A DNA stretch of 64,000 nucleotides from Mesorhizobium sp. B2-7-2 (GCF_006440775.1 NZ_VFTZ01000010.1:166430-230429), one strand, 5' to 3'; positions 44,167 to 53,512 are shown, counted from the stretch's first letter. The notes: generated by a model from the letters alone, not told the origin. Program-made: numbers and translations.

Positions 44167-45141
44167 TCAGAGCCAGCCGCGGCGGCGGAAATACCAGAAG
44201 GGCAGTATCGCCGAGACCACCATCAGGGCGATGGCGAAGGGGTAGCCGAACTCCCATTTGAGCTCGGGGATGATGTCGAAGTTCATGCCGTAGATCGAGG
44301 CGACCAGCGTCGGCGGCAGAAAGATGACGGCGGCGACCGAGAAGATCTTGATGATGGCGTTCTGCTCGATCGAGATCATGCCGAGCGTGGCATCGAGCAG
44401 GAAGGAGATCTTCTGCGACAGGAAGGTGGCATGGTCGGCAAGCGAGAGCACGTCGCGCGACAGCGTCTTGATGCGGGCGCGCACATCCTTGCTCATCTTG
44501 GTCTGGTCAGCGACATGGGCGAGAAAGCCGGCCAGGCGCTGCAACGAGATCAGGCTGTCGCGGACCGAGGAAGCGATGTCCTCCTTGCGGCCGATACCTT
44601 TCAGGAGCTCCTGGAAATCGCGGTTGCGCTTCGAGGCCTTGGTCGAGCGCGCTTCGAAAATGTCGCGCGAGATCGTTTCGACCTCGCGGCCGGCGCGCTC
44701 GAGGATGTCGGCCAGGCGATCGACGATCGCCTCGAGGAGGCCGATCAGGATGGTGTCGCCGCTGGTGCAGCCGGTCGCCACCTTCTCGGCGCGCTGCGGG
44801 AAGGTCTTGAAGGCCTTGGGCTCGTGATAGCGGATGGTGATCAGCCTCTTGCCGGCGAGCGCGAAGGTCACCGGCGACATCAAGGGATCGTCGGCCTCGG
44901 TCTGCGCCGGCAGCACGGCGGTCATGAAGTAGCCGCCGTCCTCGATATAGAGCCGGCTCGAAATCTCGATCTCTTCCATCTCCTCGCGGGTCGGGATGGC
45001 AATGCCCAGCCAGCTCTCGATGCGCGCCTCTTCCTCCTTGGTCGGGTTGAAAAGATCGGCCCAGACGACCCTGTCGCCGTCCGCCGCAAGGTCCTCCGTG
45101 AGGCGCAGGCGATCATTGTCCACGACGAAGGTTTTTATCAT
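44167..45141 (-). CDS. corA: CorA-family magnesium/divalent cation transporter
   Basis: 324 residues. Long cytoplasmic N-terminal domain with helices, then two membrane helices and the signature YGMNFDIIPEL between them; C-terminus LPFWYFRRRGWL, basic, at the cytoplasmic face. Pentameric Mg2+ channel. No M-box leader can be seen; the upstream gap to ychF is only 18 bases, so it is probably co-transcribed. Confidence 0.92.
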   Translation of the reverse strand: MIKTFVVDNDRLRLTEDLAADGDRVVWADLFNPTKEEEARIESWLGIAIPTREEMEEIEISSRLYIEDGGYFMTAVLPAQTEADDPLMSPVTFALAGKRLITIRYHEPKAFKTFPQRAEKVATGCTSGDTILIGLLEAIVDRLADILERAGREVETISRDIFEARSTKASKRNRDFQELLKGIGRKEDIASSVRDSLISLQRLAGFLAHVADQTKMSKDVRARIKTLSRDVLSLADHATFLSQKISFLLDATLGMISIEQNAIIKIFSVAAVIFLPPTLVASIYGMNFDIIPELKWEFGYPFAIALMVVSAILPFWYFRRRGWL

Positions 45142-45159
45142 CGCCGGGTCTCCTGGAGA

Positions 45160-46263
45160 TCAGGTGTTGAACTTGAACAGCATGATGTCGCCGTCCTGGA
45201 CGACGTATTCCTTGCCTTCGTCGCGCGCCTTGCCGGCTTCCTTGGCGGCCGCCTCGCCGCCCAGCGTGACGAAGTCGTTGTAGGCGATCGTCTGGGCGCG
45301 GATGAAGCCGCGCTCGAAATCGGTGTGGATGACGCCGGCCGCCTGCGGCGCCTTGTCGCCCTTGTGGATCGTCCAGGCGCGCGTCTCCTTCGGCCCGACG
45401 GTGAAATAGGTGATCAGATGCAGGAGCTCGTAGCCGGCGCGGATCACCTTGTTGAGGCCCGGCTCGTCAAGGCCGATCGAGGCAAGGAACTCCATTTCCT
45501 CCTCGTCGGAAAGCTGGGCGACTTCCGCCTCGATCGCCGCCGAGATCACCACCGTGCCGGCGCCCTGCGCGGCCGCCATCTTCTCCACCGCCCTGGTGTG
45601 CCCATTGCCGGTGGCGGCGTCCGCCTCGGCGACGTTGCAGACATAGAGAACGGGATGCGAGGTGAGCAGGTTCAGCCCCTGCAGGATGCGCAGGTCCTCC
45701 GCCGCGATGCCGTTGAGCAGGAAGCGCGTCGGCTTGCCGGCCTGCAGCAGCTCGAGCGCGGCCTCCATCATGGGCAGGACGGCCATGGCTTCCTTGTCCT
45801 TGCCGGCGGCGCGCTTGCGGATCTGGGCGATGCGGCGCTCGAGGCTTTCGAGGTCGGCGAGCATCAGCTCGGTCTCGACCGTCTCGGCGTCGGCGACAGG
45901 GTCGATGCGGCCTTCGACATGGGTGATGTCGTCATCCTCGAAGCAGCGCAGCACATGCACGATGGCGTCAACCTCGCGGATGTTGGCGAGGAACTGGTTG
46001 CCCAGCCCTTCGCCCTTGGAGGCGCCGCGCACCAGGCCGGCGATATCGACGAAGGAGATGCGGGTCGGGATGATCTCCTTCGACTTGCCGATCGCCGCGA
46101 TCTTCTGCAGGCGCGGATCGGGCACCGCCACCTCGCCGGTGTTCGGCTCGATGGTGCAGAAAGGATAGTTGGCGGCCTGCGCGGCGGCCGTCCTGGTCAG
46201 CGCGTTGAACAGCGTCGACTTGCCGACGTTGGGCAAGCCAACGATGCCACATTTGAAACCCAT
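45160..46263 (-). CDS. ychF: Redox-regulated ATPase YchF (Obg-like GTPase family)
   Basis: 367 residues. G1 GLPNVGKST (residues 9-17), G3 [22 protein letters not shown], a NKxD-equivalent NVAEAD that explains ATP preference, central coiled coil, C-terminal TGS domain ([17 protein letters not shown]). Ribosome-associated, stress-related. Located in the conserved rplY-pth-ychF cluster. Confidence 0.95.
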   Translation of the reverse strand: MGFKCGIVGLPNVGKSTLFNALTRTAAAQAANYPFCTIEPNTGEVAVPDPRLQKIAAIGKSKEIIPTRISFVDIAGLVRGASKGEGLGNQFLANIREVDAIVHVLRCFEDDDITHVEGRIDPVADAETVETELMLADLESLERRIAQIRKRAAGKDKEAMAVLPMMEAALELLQAGKPTRFLLNGIAAEDLRILQGLNLLTSHPVLYVCNVAEADAATGNGHTRAVEKMAAAQGAGTVVISAAIEAEVAQLSDEEEMEFLASIGLDEPGLNKVIRAGYELLHLITYFTVGPKETRAWTIHKGDKAPQAAGVIHTDFERGFIRAQTIAYNDFVTLGGEAAAKEAGKARDEGKEYVVQDGDIMLFKFNT

Positions 46264-46356
46264 GTTCGTCCAATCCTGTCGGAAATTCGATTTTGGTGAG
46301 GGCTATGGGCGATAGGGGTGACGAACGTCAAGCCCCACGCCTTTATCGTGACAGGG

Positions 46357-46465
46357 CCTAAAGCGCGTCGCGATCTTTTAGATTCGCTCCCTGCGCTTTA
46401 GGCTTTTGATTTTGCGCATGTCTTTACCCCGAAACCGGTTCCCACTTTCGGGAGACATGCTTTAG
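46357..46465. repeat. RIME-like double palindrome, copy 2
   Basis: Arms CCTAAAGCGC/GCGCTTTAGG (46357-46402) followed by GCATGTC ... CCCGAAACCGG ... TTTCGGG ... GACATGC (46416-46460). Nearly the same as 5502-5608. Its last bases supply the stop codon TAA (46462-46464 on the minus strand) of pth, so the element has been fixed at the exact end of that gene. Confidence 0.8.
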
Positions 46466-47184
46466 TCCTTGCCAAAGAGCTTCTTCAGCATGGCAGCCAT
46501 CGGGCCGCTTTCCGGAAGCTTTGCCGCCGGCTGCTGCGGCCGCGCCTGGCGGACATGGCTTTGCTGCTTCGGCGCCTTGGGCGGCGGGCGGTCGTCGTCG
46601 CCAGTCGGCACAAGCTTGTCGCGCAAGGTGAGCGTGACGCGGTTCATGAACGAGCTGTCGTCGCCCTTGGCGAGCAAGCCGGCAGCGTCGGCGATTGCGT
46701 CCAGCAGGACATCGAGCCACTCGCGGTCGGCCTTGGCGAAATCGCCAAGCACATGGCCGTGCACCATCTCCTTGACGCCGGGATGGCCGACGCCGATGCG
46801 CACCCGGCGATAGGCGTTCCCGATATGCTGGTCGAGCGAGCGGATGCCGTTATGGCCGCCGGAGCCGCCGCCCACCTTGACCCGGAGCTTGCCGGCGGCA
46901 AGGTCGATCTCGTCGTAGAAGACGGTGAGGGCGGATGGTTCGAGCTTGTAGAAGCGGAGCGCTTCGCCGACCGACTGTCCGGAGAGGTTCATGAAGGTCT
47001 GCGGCTTGATCAGCAGGATTTTTTCGCCGCCGAGCGTGCCTTCTGAGACCAGGCCCTGGAATTTTCTCGACCAGGGCGAAAAGGAATGGCGGCGGGCAAT
47101 CGCGTCCGCCGCCATGAAGCCGACATTGTGCCGGTTGTTTTCGTATTTCGCGCCCGGATTGCCGAGGCCTGCAAAGACAAGCAT
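46462..47184 (-). CDS. pth: Peptidyl-tRNA hydrolase
   Basis: 240 residues. Catalytic His19 in ENNRHNVGF, Asn10, [10 protein letters not shown] and [18 protein letters not shown] all present. Recycles stalled peptidyl-tRNA. About 50 residues longer than E. coli Pth, with a low-complexity C-terminal tail ([23 protein letters not shown] region), common in Hyphomicrobiales. Confidence 0.96.
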   Translation of the reverse strand: MLVFAGLGNPGAKYENNRHNVGFMAADAIARRHSFSPWSRKFQGLVSEGTLGGEKILLIKPQTFMNLSGQSVGEALRFYKLEPSALTVFYDEIDLAAGKLRVKVGGGSGGHNGIRSLDQHIGNAYRRVRIGVGHPGVKEMVHGHVLGDFAKADREWLDVLLDAIADAAGLLAKGDDSSFMNRVTLTLRDKLVPTGDDDRPPPKAPKQQSHVRQARPQQPAAKLPESGPMAAMLKKLFGKD

Positions 47185-47200
47185 CGCCGCCTCCAGACTT

Positions 47201-47289
47201 AGAGCACGATGCCGAAAAGTGTGACGCGGCTTTCGGAAAACATCATGCTCTATTTCTTTGGTTTAGAGCCGGATGAAATCATCCGGCTC
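47201..47289. repeat. Tandem REP-type palindromes between pth and rplY
   Basis: AGAGCACGATG...CATCATGCTCT (47201-47251) with inner CCGAAAA/TTTCGG, then a perfect GAGCCGGATGA/TCATCCGGCTC hairpin with AA loop (47266-47289). The second is likely to act as transcription terminator or mRNA 3' stabiliser for rplY. Confidence 0.75.
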
Positions 47290-47295
47290 GGAGAA

Positions 47296-47937
47296 TTACT
47301 TCTCTTCGGCCTCCGGGGCCGCCGTCTCTTCCACAGCTTCCGTGGTCGCTTCCGTCTCCGGCTTCATCGCCGACGAGCCGGCAACGGTCGCGATGGTGAA
47401 ATCGCGATCGGAGATGACCGGCTTGACGCCGGCCGGCAGCTTGACCGCCGAGATGTGGATCGAATCACCGATGTCGGTGCCGGTGAGATCGACGGTGATG
47501 AACTCCGGGATCGCGTTGGCCGGGCAGTGGAACTCGACTTCGTGACGAACGATGTTGAGCACGCCGCCGCGCTTGATGCCTGGCGACTTGTCCTCATTGA
47601 TGAAGTGGACAGGCACGTCGACATTGACTTCGGTGTCCTTGCCGATGCGCAGGAAGTCGACATGGACAGGAAAATCCTTGACCGGGTCGAGCTGGAAATC
47701 CTTCGGCAGGACCTGGATCTTCTTGCCGTCGACATCGATCGTGGCGATCGTGGTCAGGAACCCGCCGCCATGGATCTTGTAGAAGATGTCCTTATAGTTG
47801 AGCGCAATCGCCAGGGGAGGCTGCTTGTCGCCGTAGATAACTGCAGGCACTTTACCGTCGCGACGAACTGCACGGGCGGACCCCTTACCGACCTGTTCGC
47901 GCGCTTCGGCTTTCAGCTCATAAGTATCGTGGCTCAT
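47296..47937 (-). CDS. rplY: 50S ribosomal protein L25 (CTC-type)
   Basis: 213 residues: L25 domain binding 5S rRNA ([21 protein letters not shown]), then the TL5/CTC C-terminal beta domain and a Glu/Ala/Thr tail. ATG 47937 after AAAGGAAATGCC; the in-frame upstream extension is not L25-like. General stress protein CTC family. Confidence 0.95.
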   Translation of the reverse strand: MSHDTYELKAEAREQVGKGSARAVRRDGKVPAVIYGDKQPPLAIALNYKDIFYKIHGGGFLTTIATIDVDGKKIQVLPKDFQLDPVKDFPVHVDFLRIGKDTEVNVDVPVHFINEDKSPGIKRGGVLNIVRHEVEFHCPANAIPEFITVDLTGTDIGDSIHISAVKLPAGVKPVISDRDFTIATVAGSSAMKPETEATTEAVEETAAPEAEEK

Positions 47938-48284
47938 GGCATTTCCTTTCGCGTGTTGTGGAGCGTTCGCGGCCGGCAAACCCGTCCGTAAACGTCGAAA
48001 GCCGTCGCGGCCTTGCACGATCTGTCGATGCGTTTGGCGATCCAAAAGCGTCTTGGGGATCATGCAGGCCTGGCCGGCCTTCCTCCGCGTTGCCTCCAAG
48101 GGTGTCTACGCGGGTGGCGGCTCTATAGCGGAAGGCGGCCAAGGGTGCAAGCGGTTGGGCCGGAAGGCTTGCAGGCGGTTTTCCGGTGCCGAAAGGATAA
48201 ACCGGAAATCCGATTTGCGGCAAATGTAGGAACGCGCAGTTCTCAGCCGTCCTGCGGCATGTGGCCAGGCCCATGGGGACCGAT
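47938..48284. other. Intergenic region upstream of rplY
   Basis: 347 bases without a gene. It carries the rplY promoter at 48122-48150 and a GC-rich rplY leader of about 180 bases. The other side holds the start of the GST gene. Small frames here have no ribosome binding site. Confidence 0.5.
48122..48150 (-). promoter_or_regulatory. Predicted sigma-70 promoter of rplY
   Basis: Read on the minus strand: TTGCAC, 17-base spacer, TATAGA. Spacing and both hexamers are close to the housekeeping consensus. Predicted 5' leader of about 180 bases before ATG 47937. Confidence 0.65.
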
Positions 48285-48920
48285 ATGAGACTTCTGTTCA
48301 GCCGCAATCCCAATCCTCGCCTCGCGGTCGCGACGGCGCGCCATCTGAAGGCGGAGATCGCGTTCGAGTTCGCATCGCCCATGGCGCCGGGGCAGGCCGA
48401 ACGCTATCGTGCGCTCAACCCCACTCTGACCTTGCCGATCCTGATCGGGCCGGGATGGAGCCTTTGGGAGGCCGACGCCATCGCCTGCCGGCTTTCGCGC
48501 GAGACGCATTCGGATTTCTGGCGCAGCGGGGAGGACGAGCCGGACATGATCCGCTGGATCAGCTGGGGCAAGGGACGGTTCGCTTTCGCTTGCGACATGG
48601 TGCATTTCGAGCGTGGGACCAAGCAGCGCTATGGGCTCGGTCCGATCGATCAAGCGCTGGTCGAGGAGGGATTGAGACAGTTCCACACAGCCGCCGCGAT
48701 CCTCGAGCCCGAGCTTGCCGGACGCGATTGGCTGGTCGGCAATTCCGTCTCCTATGCCGATTTCCGCATGGCGACATTCCTGCCTTTCAACGATGCCGCC
48801 CGATTGCCGCTCGGCGACTACCCCTCTATTCGCCGCTGGTATGGCCGGCTCGAGGCGATCGATGCCTGGCGCGACCCGTTCCAGGGGCTGGAAGCGCCGC
48901 AGCTGCCGCCGGTCGACTGA
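48285..48920 (+). CDS. Glutathione S-transferase family protein
   Basis: 211 residues. Thioredoxin-like N-domain (MRLLFSRNPNPRLAVATARHLKAEIAFEFASP ... ALNPTLTLPIL ... LWEADAIACRLS) and helical C-domain with VGNSVSYADFRMATFLPF. Active-site Ser is probably one of those near the N-terminus. ATG 48285 chosen (48273 possible). Marks the left edge of the accessory segment. Confidence 0.88.
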   Translation: MRLLFSRNPNPRLAVATARHLKAEIAFEFASPMAPGQAERYRALNPTLTLPILIGPGWSLWEADAIACRLSRETHSDFWRSGEDEPDMIRWISWGKGRFAFACDMVHFERGTKQRYGLGPIDQALVEEGLRQFHTAAAILEPELAGRDWLVGNSVSYADFRMATFLPFNDAARLPLGDYPSIRRWYGRLEAIDAWRDPFQGLEAPQLPPVD

Positions 48921-48943
48921 ATGGTATGCGTCGCGGCGATGGC

Positions 48944-49438
48944 TTATCCCAGACGCAAGCCGTGCCGCTCGGCCAGTGCCGGAATGCTGGAGAAGTCGAT
49001 ATCGAGTTCATAGCGGGCGACGATCTCACCGATTGCGGCCTCGTCCACGGGCTGGGCAGCCAGCAGCGGCGCCAATTCGCGAAAATAACCTTCAAATCCG
49101 GCCGGGGATATCAGCTCGAGCAGACGCGCCTCGTCGTCACCGGCGTTCCAGAACGCATGCGGCACGCCACGCGGCTTCATAACCAGGTCTCCCGGTCCGG
49201 CCACCAGGATCTGCTCACCAAGCTGCAATCCGATGCTCCCTTGGAGGATGTAGGAATATTCGTCTTCGTTGCGGTGGGTGTGCAATGGAGCGCCGAGCGC
49301 ACGTGCAGGCAATCGATGTTCGATGAGGCTGAATGCCCGGTTGGTCGTATTGCCGTCGATCATGTAGCGGGCGCTAAGAGCAAAGAGATATACGAGTTGG
49401 CCCTCGTCGGGACCTAGCACGTTGCGGGCGGTTTCCAT
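48944..49438 (-). CDS. Cupin domain protein
   Basis: 164 residues. Motif 1 GAPLHTHRNEDEYSYILQGSI and motif 2 GDLVMKPRGVPHAFWNAG of a quercetinase-like mono-cupin. Start ATG 49438 as upstream residues run into the operator. Divergent from the TetR regulator and likely its target. Confidence 0.85.
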   Translation of the reverse strand: METARNVLGPDEGQLVYLFALSARYMIDGNTTNRAFSLIEHRLPARALGAPLHTHRNEDEYSYILQGSIGLQLGEQILVAGPGDLVMKPRGVPHAFWNAGDDEARLLELISPAGFEGYFRELAPLLAAQPVDEAAIGEIVARYELDIDFSSIPALAERHGLRLG

Positions 49439-49456
49439 GACGCGTTTCCATTTCGG

Positions 49457-49471
49457 CTTACACATTGTAAG
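49457..49471. promoter_or_regulatory. Operator candidate between cupin and TetR genes
   Basis: CTTACACATTGTAAG, five-base arms CTTAC/GTAAG; a second weaker dyad TGTATGACTACA follows at about 49479. Located between divergent starts, as for TetR autoregulation. Confidence 0.5.
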
Positions 49472-49534
49472 CTGATAATGTATGACTACATGGGAGCTGT
49501 CAAGTTTCATCTAACGCGATGTAAGGCGAAATTT

Positions 49535-50125
49535 GTGACCACGCGAAAATATGAGCAGAAGAAGCGTGCGAAGCGGGCAGCGGAGACGCGGCAATCGATT
49601 TTGGATGCGACCATCGAACTCCACCGCACTGTCGGGCCGGCAGCGACGCAAATCAGTGAAATCGCCAGCCGCGCCGGCGTGCAGCGAGTGACAGTCTACG
49701 ACCACTTTCCCGACGAGCAGTCGCTGCTTGCCGCATGCTCATCCCACTGGCGGGAGCTTCATCCAGTGCCGGATCCGGCTGCCTGGCTCTCGATCGAAAG
49801 TCCGTCCAGGCGAATCCGTCGGGTTCTGTCGGATCTTTACGGCTGGTATCGCGAGACGGAACCGATGACCGCCAACGTGATGCGTGACGCAGAATTGCGA
49901 CCAGCTCTCAAGCAAATCATAGAGAAAGGTCTGGGCCAGTACCTTGATGCCGTTCGCCGGGTCCTGATGGAGGCGGCACGGCCCGATAGTGAGCGGCGAA
50001 TGCGCGTGGATGCCGCCGTGCAAGCTGCCATCAGTTTCCATATCTGGCGCGCGCTCAGTCCCCTGGGCGACAGCGAGGCCGCGGAACTTGCCGCCGGCCT
50101 GATCGAGTTGGCGGTGGCTCCCTGA
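49535..50125 (+). CDS. TetR-family transcriptional regulator
   Basis: 196 residues. N-terminal HTH (RQSILDATIELHRTVGPAATQISEIASRAGVQRVTVYDHFPDEQSLL) then a ligand domain. GTG 49535 follows TAAGG; alternative ATGs at 49478 and 49490 would extend a non-conserved segment. Presumed repressor of the divergent cupin gene. Confidence 0.88.
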   Translation: MTTRKYEQKKRAKRAAETRQSILDATIELHRTVGPAATQISEIASRAGVQRVTVYDHFPDEQSLLAACSSHWRELHPVPDPAAWLSIESPSRRIRRVLSDLYGWYRETEPMTANVMRDAELRPALKQIIEKGLGQYLDAVRRVLMEAARPDSERRMRVDAAVQAAISFHIWRALSPLGDSEAAELAAGLIELAVAP

Positions 50126-50219
50126 GGGTTTCCCAGCATTGGCCGAACGTGCCGGCGCCATCCAAGGACAGTTCCCGTTGCGATCCGCTTGTCGGCAGTC
50201 GAGCCTCGCCGTCAGCCGC

Positions 50220-50520
50220 CGCCCGCATGGGCCTTGCCGAATTCAGCGATGCATATCCCAGGCAGCTCTCCGGCGGCATGGCGCAGCGCGTCGGCATCGC
50301 CAGGGCACTGACGGTGCAGCCAGAAATCCTGCTGCTCGACGAGCCGCTCGGGGCGCTCGACGCCATGACCAAGATCTCCATGCAGGAGGAGCTGGCGCGC
50401 ATCTGGAGCGAGGAGAATGTCACCATGGTTATGGTGACCCATGACCTTGAAGAGGCGATCTATCTTGCCGACAGGGTGCTGATACTGCCCAGGGAGAAAG
50501 GCGGCGCGGCGCGACACTAA
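50220..50520 (+). pseudogene. Fragment of a nitrate/sulfonate-type ABC ATPase (SsuB/TauB-like)
   Basis: Only the second half of an ATPase remains: GLAEFSDAYPRQLSGGMAQR (signature), ILLLDEPLGALDAMTK (Walker B), MVMVTHDLEEAIYLADRVL (H-loop). Walker A and the N-terminal half are missing and the C-terminus stops early (ILPREKGGAARH). No permease or binding protein is near. Remnant of a larger transporter locus. Confidence 0.8.
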
Positions 50521-50566
50521 GGTGATATTCAGGTGATGCCGGCCCGACCTTGAATCTCAATTAGCC

Positions 50567-51010
50567 TTAGGCGGTGTCCACCGTCGGGCCGCGGCTTAAA
50601 GCATTGCGCAGCGATTGGATTTGCCGGTTCAGGGCATCGAGTTCAGCCAGCTTCATGCCTGAGCGCTCGATCAGGGTCTCGTTCAGGCAATTGCACCGGA
50701 CGAGCAGCGTACGTCCGGCGGCGGTGAGATCGACCTGCACCTGGCGCTCGTCGTTCTGGCTGCGCTGGCGGGTGACAAGGCCAGCCTGTTCCATGCGTTT
50801 CACCAGCGGCGTGATGGTGCTCGATTCGAGGGCCAGCCGATGCGCGATGCTGCCCACCGACATGCCGTCCGTCTCTCCCAGCGCATTAAGCACGAGATAT
50901 TGCGGATAGGTGATCCCCATCTCGTCCAGCATTGGCTTGTAGGTGCGGTTGATCGCCATGCTGGTGGCGTAGAGGGTAAAGCAGAGCTGATTGTCCAACG
51001 GGAGAGGCAC
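50567..51010 (-). CDS. MarR-family regulator, OhrR-like
   Basis: 147 residues. PLDNQLCFTLYATSMAINRTYKP matches the OhrR N-terminus with its peroxide-sensing Cys (C10); winged helix YLVLNALGETDGMSVGSIAHRLALESSTITPLVKRME. OhrR proteins repress organic-hydroperoxide resistance genes and are inactivated by Cys oxidation. GTG start after AAAGGA. Divergent from the alpha/beta hydrolase; the shared gap contains three TATCGCGATA-type sites. Confidence 0.87.
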   Translation of the reverse strand: MPLPLDNQLCFTLYATSMAINRTYKPMLDEMGITYPQYLVLNALGETDGMSVGSIAHRLALESSTITPLVKRMEQAGLVTRQRSQNDERQVQVDLTAAGRTLLVRCNCLNETLIERSGMKLAELDALNRQIQSLRNALSRGPTVDTA

Positions 51011-51058
51011 GGCGCATTCCTTTGCCGACTGAGCATCCTTTATGTACCACGGGAAATG

Positions 51059-51138
51059 GTATCGCGATACATATTTTCGTGGACAAGGCTCCCGATCTCC
51101 ATTACGAGATAGTTATCGCGATATTGTTTATCGCGCTA
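51059..51138. promoter_or_regulatory. Three TATCGCGATA-type operator sites
   Basis: GTATCGCGATAC at 51059-51070, TATCGCGATA at 51114-51123 and TATCGCGCTA at 51129-51138. The first two are perfect ten-base palindromes. The second and third flank the likely -10 region of the hydrolase gene (AATATAAGG). Candidate binding sites for the OhrR-like repressor. Confidence 0.65.
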
Positions 51139-51154
51139 ATATAAGGAGATTGAG

Positions 51155-52012
51155 ATGACCTCGCAGACCAAGTCGGGTTCGGGCAGCGGCACGATCACCA
51201 CGAAGGACGGAACGCAGATCTTCTACAAGGACTGGGGGACTGGCCAGCCGGTCGTCTTCCACCATGGCTGGCCGCTGAGCAGCGACGACTGGGACGCCCA
51301 GATGCTGTTCTTCCTGGCACAGGACTACCGCGTCATCGCCCATGACCGGCGCGGCCATGGCAGGTCTAGCCAGACCGATACCGGCAACGAGATGGACACC
51401 TATGCCGCGGATGTGGCTGCGCTCGCGGAGCATCTCAACCTCAAGGATGCCATCCACGTCGGTCATTCGACAGGCGGCGGCGAGGTCGCGCGCTATGTCG
51501 CGCAATATGGCGGCGGAGGCCGTGTCGCCAAGGCCGTGCTGATCGGTGCGGTGCCGCCGATCATGTTGAAGACGCCGGCCAATCCCGGCGGCCTGCCGAT
51601 CGAGGTGTTCGACGGTTTCCGCGCGGCGCTGGCGGCCAACCGGGCCCAGTTCTTCCACGACGTGCCGGCCGGCCCGTTCTACGGCTTCAACCGTCCCGGC
51701 GCCCAGGCTTCCGAAGGTGTCATCGACAATTGGTGGCGCCAGGGCATGATGGGCGGCGCCAAGGCGCATTACGACTGCATCAAGGCCTTCTCCGAGACAG
51801 ACTTCACCGAGGACCTGAAGAAAATCGACGTGCCGGTGCTGGTCATGCATGGCGACGACGACCAGATCGTCCCGATCGCCGACTCCGCGCTCATCTCGAT
51901 CAAGCTGCTCAAGAAGGGCGAGCTCAAGGTCTACAAGGGTTTCCCGCACGGCATGGCAACGACCCATGCGGATGTCATCAACGCCGACCTGCTGGCCTTC
52001 TTCAAGGCCTGA
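51155..52012 (+). CDS. Alpha/beta hydrolase, non-haem chloroperoxidase-like
   Basis: 285 residues. [12 protein letters not shown] oxyanion region, nucleophile Ser in [18 protein letters not shown], Asp in [10 protein letters not shown], His in [14 protein letters not shown] (catalytic triad complete). Members catalyse perhydrolysis or ester hydrolysis. N-terminal residues are unstructured. Ribosome binding site AAGGAGATTGAG. Probably regulated by the divergent OhrR-like protein. Confidence 0.9.
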   Translation: MTSQTKSGSGSGTITTKDGTQIFYKDWGTGQPVVFHHGWPLSSDDWDAQMLFFLAQDYRVIAHDRRGHGRSSQTDTGNEMDTYAADVAALAEHLNLKDAIHVGHSTGGGEVARYVAQYGGGGRVAKAVLIGAVPPIMLKTPANPGGLPIEVFDGFRAALAANRAQFFHDVPAGPFYGFNRPGAQASEGVIDNWWRQGMMGGAKAHYDCIKAFSETDFTEDLKKIDVPVLVMHGDDDQIVPIADSALISIKLLKKGELKVYKGFPHGMATTHADVINADLLAFFKA

Positions 52013-52034
52013 GGCTGCCTGCCAAAACGCGAAA

Positions 52035-52055
52035 GCACCCGCCTCGGGCGGGTGC
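52035..52055. terminator. Stem-loop after the hydrolase gene
   Basis: Perfect nine-base stem GCACCCGCC/GGCGGGTGC with TCG loop, 23 bases after the stop. No T-run follows, so it may stabilise the 3' end rather than terminate alone. Confidence 0.6.
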
Positions 52056-52165
52056 TGCAAGGATGACGTTCCTTTCGACGAGAAGCCAGCACCCGGCCGC
52101 CGATATCATCTCCAGACTTGGCATCGAAAAATGGTACTGTCGCCTCTGGAGAAGGGGGCAAGAAA

Positions 52166-52228
52166 ATGAGCGCCGTCGTAGGATCGCTGCTTGATGCCGG
52201 CGGTTGCAGCATCACGCCGATCCGATGA
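52166..52228 (+). CDS. Possible 20-residue micro-ORF coupled to the glycosyltransferase
   Basis: Starts ATGAGCGCCGTC after GAAGGGGGCAAGAA, a strong ribosome binding site, and its TGA overlaps the ATG of the next gene (ATGA at 52225). Peptide MSAVVGSLLDAGGCSITPIR. The glycosyltransferase start itself has no obvious ribosome binding site, so this frame may serve translational coupling. Confidence 0.35.
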   Translation: MSAVVGSLLDAGGCSITPIR

Positions 52229-53512
52229 GATATGTTTCGCTGGGAACGTATCCGATCCGGCAGCCGGTCCAGGGCGGCCAACTGCGGGCGAACGCCATCC
52301 ACAAGGTCCTGCGGGATTGTGGGTGGGAAACACGCCATGTCCTCGTTACTCCCAACCGCGGCGCCAGGCGGGAAATGGAGGCCGGCGATCTTTTCATCGA
52401 GATGCCGCGCCGGTTTCGCAAGCAGATGGCCAGGCGCAAATGGCGTTCCGATGTTGCCACCGCCGAATTCGTCGCGCGGAGCAGGTCCCATCGTCTTGAA
52501 ATCGCGAGGTTTCTCGACGATTTCAGGCCGGATGTCATCGCGGTGGAGCAATGCTGGCTCTGGCCGGCTTTGCGAGAGTATGTTGAAACGTGCTCGCCCG
52601 AGGCGCGTTTTTCAATCGTCTACAGCTCGCACAACGTCGAACAGCAATTGCTGGCGCAAGAGGCCGCGATAGCGGGCGCGGGAACCGACCTCTGGAGCGC
52701 TCGACGCGCGGCGGACATCGAGTCCGATCTTGCCGCAAATGCGGACCTGGTGGTCGCGGTCAGCGAGCAGGATGCAGCCTATTTTCGCACGCTCAATCCA
52801 AGCGTGGTGGTCGCCGCCAACGGCGTATGGCCGCGGGAAACGCCCGTCGGCCTCGATCGCTGGGCATCGCGGTTCGCCGGCCTGCGCACGGCACTGTTCG
52901 TCGGATCGGGCCAATCCGCCCAACGCCCGCGGTTTTCTCCAGATGACGGGTCCGGACCTTGGTTTCCTCTCAGCCTCGGAGCGGATTGTGGTGGTCGGCG
53001 GCGTTGCCGATCAGATCCGCAACGGTCCCGGATTCCTGCGGCACCGTGGCGCGGACAATGCCCGGGTCGAGTTGCTTGGCACGCAGGACGGCGCGACCCT
53101 TAGCGCGCTGATCGAGCTTGCCGACGTCGTGATGCTTCCGATCGTCGAAGGCGGCGGCACGAACATCAAGACCGCGGAAGCGCTGTACAACCGCAAGCCG
53201 GTCGTGGCGACAACCTTCGCGTTGCGCGGCTACGAGCAATTCAAGCATTGGCGGAATGTCCGGCTGGCGGACAGGCCGGAAGACTTCCGGGATGTGCTTG
53301 CCCAGGCGCTCAGAAGCGAACCTGAAGCGCTGAATTCGGCGGACATCGCACAGCTCGACACGCTGCTTTGGAGTTCGACGCTCCGAAAGCTTCCCGAGCT
53401 GTTCGCAGCGCTGCCGAGGCGGCAACGCCAGCCGGCGGCGAACCCGGCCGATGGCCGGGGTCGCTTTCTTCACGCCCTTTTGCAACGCCTGGGTTTGAGG
53501 CGAAGGAGCTGA
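52225..53512 (+). pseudogene. Glycosyltransferase (GT4-like) with a frameshift
   Basis: Two frames join to a 428-residue protein if one base is removed. The first (from ATG 52225) covers an N-terminal domain (MRYVSLGTYPIRQPVQGGQ ... VYSSHNVEQQLLAQEAA) up to LFVGSG near 52910; the rest (NPPNARGFLQMTGPDLGFL ... PIVEGGGTNIKTAEALYNRKPVVATTF) lies in the +1 frame. Removing one C at 52911/52912 gives VGSGNPPNARGF, which reads naturally. The GGGTNIKTAEAL segment is the donor-binding part of GT4-type enzymes. Could be a recent inactivation or a sequencing error. Confidence 0.8.

Noticed and set aside
44054..45160. M-box or other metal riboswitch before corA
   Set aside because: Only 18 bases separate ychF and corA, leaving no room for a leader.
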